Assembly: GCA_036496265.1 (NCBI GenBank)
Contig: DASXLL010000151.1
Coordinates: 1 to 55,244 of the forward strand
DNA from: CAYLLN01 sp036496265
GTDB lineage: Bacteria; Planctomycetota; Planctomycetia; Pirellulales; Pirellulaceae
Direction of reading: 5' to 3'
Length of the DNA: 55,244 nt
This document shows, piece by piece, positions 52,599-55,244 of this stretch. Below the pieces are notes generated by a model. That model was not told the origin of the DNA and ran no database searches. It worked only from the letters and a program-made list of their open reading frames with translations. The position numbers and the translations under genes are program-made. Numbering within the stretch: the stretch's first letter is position 1; every line of letters begins with the position of its first letter.

Positions 52599-53603
52599 CT
52601 ACTCTTTTTTCTTCTCTTCTTTCGGTGCTGGAAACACCTCGCTCTTACTTGCCACATTCCACAGGCGCACGCCCGTGTTGTGTGTCCCGACAGCGAGCAA
52701 TGTGGCATCCGGCGAAAAGGTCACCGACCAACAGGTGCTGGCGTGTGGACCGAGCGACGCCGCCTCTTTTTTCTCCTGCACATTCCACAGCCGGGCGGTC
52801 CGGTCATGGCTGCACGACGCCAATTGCGATCCATCGGGCGAAAAAGCGACATCGCTCACCCAATCCTTATGACCTTCCAACGTCGCTTCCTCCTTCCCCT
52901 CGCTCGACCATAGTTTGATTTTTCGATCGGCCGCCGCCGTCGCGAGGGAGCCGTCCTTCGACCACGACACGGCCCAAACCGCGTCCGTATGTCCCTCCAA
53001 CTTGGCCTTCTCCGCCGGCACCTCCGCCTTCCAATCCCAAAGCTTGGCCAGCTTGTCCGTCGAGCATGTCGCCAGCGTTGCCCCGTCCGGCGAAAACGCC
53101 GCGTCATACACTGCCGCCTCATGCGCCTTGATCGTCTTTAGCTCCTTTGGCCCCTCCGTCTCAAACAAAATCACATTCCCGTCTTCCATCGCCGCCGCGA
53201 AGTTTTTTCCATCGGGCGATAGCGCAACGCGGCGAATCCAGCCTTTCTTCTCGATCGTCTGTCCCGGTTTCTTCTCCGCCACATTCCACAGAATGATTTT
53301 GCCGTCGTAGCCGCTAGTGATCATCGTCTTGCCATCGGGCGTCGCCGTTAGCGACCACACAATCGTCGGCTGCGCTTCCAGGCTTGCTGCCAGCGCGCCC
53401 GATTTGACATCCCAAATTTTCACGTCCCCGCTGCGATACAGCAGGCTCTCCCCGCCGCCAGTCGCGAGCTGACTGCCCCCGTTGATGAACATCGCCGAAG
53501 TGACCCACCGAGTTTGTTTGGCCAGCGTCGCCGGCTCTTCTCCAGATGCGAAACCTACTGCCGAAGCGAGGACAACACTTGCCATACCTGCCAAACGAAA
53601 CAT
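52599..53603 (-). CDS. Exported WD40-repeat protein
   Basis: A 334-residue beta-propeller protein. A signal peptide spans about residues 1-21 (MFRLAGMASVVLASAVGFAS). Seven WD-type blades follow, with typical ends such as LWDWKAE, IKLWSSE, ARLWNVQ and VRLWNVA, and the inner strand motif FSPDG recurring. The C-terminal tail is Lys/Glu-rich. Such secreted WD40 proteins are common in planctomycetes as periplasmic scaffolds. I chose the ATG that begins the signal peptide, 12 codons inside the longest frame. Confidence 0.9.
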   Translation of the reverse strand: MFRLAGMASVVLASAVGFASGEEPATLAKQTRWVTSAMFINGGSQLATGGGESLLYRSGDVKIWDVKSGALAASLEAQPTIVWSLTATPDGKTMITSGYDGKIILWNVAEKKPGQTIEKKGWIRRVALSPDGKNFAAAMEDGNVILFETEGPKELKTIKAHEAAVYDAAFSPDGATLATCSTDKLAKLWDWKAEVPAEKAKLEGHTDAVWAVSWSKDGSLATAAADRKIKLWSSEGKEEATLEGHKDWVSDVAFSPDGSQLASCSHDRTARLWNVQEKKEAASLGPHASTCWSVTFSPDATLLAVGTHNTGVRLWNVASKSEVFPAPKEEKKKE

Positions 53604-53730
53604 GGTGTAGCTCCCCAAAAGCAATTCGTGATGTTGCATTACGGTACTATGCCGGCCAAGCCATACGCAATGCGGCCGATTCGTCTAAAATGGCCTGCAT
53701 CAAACCTTTTGAATCGAATTAGGCGCTCTT

Positions 53731-54204
53731 ATGTTGACGATTTCCGGCGAAGTGCAGCACCAACGATCGCTGACATTCGACGACCTTACCGCTATTCCCG
53801 CCGAGCACCAGATCGTCGATGTCAGCCGACTCATCCCCGGCCGCACGGGCGATGCGGTTAAGCTCAGCGGCATTCTGCAGCTCGTTCAGCCGCGGGCCAC
53901 CGCCAAATATCTGGGCTTGCACTCATCCACCGACAATTTCCACGCCAGCGTCCCGCTCGCCGCTGTTAACGATCGCGCACTAGTCATTTATCGCCAGGGC
54001 GGCCAGCCGCTGCCGCCGAAGGCCGGCGGCCCGGTTCGGTTTTTTATCCCCGATTTCGCCGCGTGTCACACCGACGAGATCGACGAGTGCGCTAACGTCA
54101 AATTCGTCGATCGGATCGAGCTAACGGCGGAAAAGGGCTTTGACAATCGCCCGCACGACGGCACTTCGCACGAAGAGTTGCACCGCCAGCAGGACAGCCG
54201 CTAA
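53731..54204 (+). CDS. Small molybdopterin-binding-domain protein
   Basis: A 157-residue protein that fits the core of the oxidoreductase molybdopterin-binding domain (SUOX/YedY type): MLTISGEVQHQRSLTFDDLTAIP, an internal LSGILQLV stretch, LVIYRQGGQPLPPKAGGPVRF and the late CANVKFVDRIELT. It has no Tat or Sec signal and no usual catalytic Cys at the expected early place (VDVSRLIPG stands there), so it may not hold the active cofactor. It ends three bases before the trpD start. Confidence 0.75.
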   Translation: MLTISGEVQHQRSLTFDDLTAIPAEHQIVDVSRLIPGRTGDAVKLSGILQLVQPRATAKYLGLHSSTDNFHASVPLAAVNDRALVIYRQGGQPLPPKAGGPVRFFIPDFAACHTDEIDECANVKFVDRIELTAEKGFDNRPHDGTSHEELHRQQDSR

Positions 54205-54207
54205 CCC

Positions 54208-55221
54208 ATGTTGACCTCAATTCTGGGCCGACTCGCTTCGGGCGACGACCTAACTGCCGCCGAAACCGAGGCGGTGATTGATCAGCTTCTGCAGGGCGCC
54301 ATTTCGCAGAACGAAACGGCGCTGCTGCTGACTGCGTTACATCATAAAGGCGAGACGCCGGACGAAATCGCGGGCGCGGCGCGGGCCATGCGGCGGCACA
54401 TGACGCCGCTGGCCACAACGCGAACGAACGTGATCGACACATGTGGCACCGGCGGCGTCGGCAGCGAACTGTTCAATATCAGCACGGCTGCCGCGATCGT
54501 TGTTGCGGCCGCCGGCGTGCCGGTCGCCAAGCATGGCAACCGCAGCGTGACGAGCAAGAGCGGCTCGGCCGACGTTCTGACGGCCCTCGGTGTAAACATC
54601 GACGCGCCGCTGGACATCGTTGAGCGCACACTGAATGAGCTCGGCATCTGCTTTTGCTTTGCGCCGCGGTTTCATCCGGCGATGAAGCACGTCGCGCCGG
54701 TTCGCAAGGCGCTCGGTTTCGCCACGATCTTCAACTTGCTTGGCCCGCTTTGCAATCCAGCGGCCACGCAGCGGCAGATGATCGGCGTTGGCAAGCGCGA
54801 GCTGCATCAGACAATGGCCGACGTGCTCGCGCGGCTGGGCACCGAGCGGTCGATCGTCGTGCACGGCACCGACGGGACCGGGGAAGTCTCGCTCAGTGCT
54901 GCAACAGAGGTGATCGAGGTCACGGACACTGGATCGAGATCATTTGTCTGGCAGCCCGACGATTTTGGCCTGAAAAAGCAGTCCGCCGACTCGCTGCGAA
55001 TTGCCGACACGACGGCTAGCGCGGCCCTCATTCGTCGGATTCTGGCCGGAGAGCATGGAGCCGCATGCGACATTGTCGTTCTGAACGCCGCGGCGGCGCT
55101 ATGGACGGCCGGACGCGACGACTCGCCGCGCCGCTGCACCGAAATCGCCGCCGCAACGATCGCCGACGGCAAAGCCGCCCAGCTTTTGAACGATTGGGCG
55201 ACGATGACCTCCCGAGGATAG
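54208..55221 (+). CDS. trpD: Anthranilate phosphoribosyltransferase
   Basis: A 337-residue enzyme joining anthranilate and phosphoribosyl pyrophosphate in tryptophan synthesis. The PRPP and anthranilate sites are clear: DTCGTGGVGSELFNISTAAA, KHGNRSVTSKSGSADVLTALG and NLLGPLCNP. The length is that of stand-alone TrpD. It starts three bases after the molybdopterin-domain gene, so the two are co-transcribed, an unusual pairing. The gene is complete; only 23 bases follow to the window edge. Confidence 0.97.
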   Translation: MLTSILGRLASGDDLTAAETEAVIDQLLQGAISQNETALLLTALHHKGETPDEIAGAARAMRRHMTPLATTRTNVIDTCGTGGVGSELFNISTAAAIVVAAAGVPVAKHGNRSVTSKSGSADVLTALGVNIDAPLDIVERTLNELGICFCFAPRFHPAMKHVAPVRKALGFATIFNLLGPLCNPAATQRQMIGVGKRELHQTMADVLARLGTERSIVVHGTDGTGEVSLSAATEVIEVTDTGSRSFVWQPDDFGLKKQSADSLRIADTTASAALIRRILAGEHGAACDIVVLNAAAALWTAGRDDSPRRCTEIAAATIADGKAAQLLNDWATMTSRG

Positions 55222-55244
55222 TGTGTTCTCAGTTGGCGCAATTG

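Noticed and set aside
1..55244. tRNA, rRNA or riboswitch genes
   Set aside because: I looked for cloverleaf T-arm words, rRNA signatures and conserved leader motifs (for example ahead of ribF) and saw none; a covariance scan would be decisive.

Overview
The window looks like a chromosomal stretch of a planctomycete, probably of the order Pirellulales. I infer this from gene content and style: a type I sulfatase, a Tat-exported Gfo/Idh/MocA oxidoreductase, a c-type cytochrome-domain protein, small membrane proteins starting with an LRTLLIV-like segment, a 49-residue Lys/Arg-rich protein typical of that phylum, high GC, few operons, and many short palindromic repeats between and inside genes. 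No rRNA, tRNA or CRISPR array is visible. Both edges cut the chromosome arbitrarily: a 22-codon tail of an unknown gene lies at the left, and trpD is complete at the right.

Layout. 0-5 kb: lepA, an MFS exporter and a membrane-anchored zinc metallopeptidase on the minus strand, then the 49-residue protein on the plus strand. 5-15.3 kb: a heavy-metal efflux region made of a TolC-like outer-membrane lipoprotein, a cytochrome-domain protein, a secreted Cys-rich small protein, a CusB-like adaptor with metal-binding modules at both ends, a very large CusA-like RND pump (1474 residues), and a small PHA-system-type protein overlapping the pump gene. 15.3-22.7 kb: a secretin/STN-like exported protein, a TPR protein, an aromatic/aspartate aminotransferase, a lipid-linked-sugar-type membrane protein translationally coupled to a GT2 glycosyltransferase, and a sulfatase. 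22.9-26.8 kb: a 1305-residue membrane protein with about 600 residues of Q/N/G/K/S-rich low-complexity sequence, then a PIN-domain toxin/antitoxin pair. 27.4-34.7 kb: argG, larB, nnrD, ribF, an SF1 helicase and a secreted Cys-rich coiled-coil protein ending at a clear intrinsic terminator.

34.7-41 kb: a zinc ribbon protein and an integral membrane metallopeptidase lead into a repeat-rich island (36.6-41.0 kb) with poorly conserved small membrane proteins, a duplicated gene-start module, and a REP-associated tyrosine transposase (RAYT) bracketed by identical 35-bp direct repeats. 41-55 kb: a Tat oxidoreductase, a nucleoside hydrolase, a DNA-binding-like protein of unknown family, a TSUP permease, a PEGA-domain lipoprotein, a PP2C phosphatase, a PAS/GAF/pseudo-receiver regulator with a good promoter, a metallophosphoesterase, a MOSC protein, a WD40 protein, a molybdopterin-domain protein and trpD.

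The strongest unexplained theme is repeats invading functional sites. At least four classes of short palindromic or heptameric repeats sit directly on ribosome-binding regions (lepA, MFS, argG, ribF) or are carried in frame inside proteins (CusA, CusB, LarB, the GT39-like protein, the metallophosphoesterase). One full-length RAYT gene in the window could be the source of mobility for one class. The second theme is the remodelled CusA with a roughly 275-residue insertion in its periplasmic part. The third is a regulator carrying a histidine-kinase-like phospho-helix and a receiver domain that has lost its phospho-acceptor aspartate.
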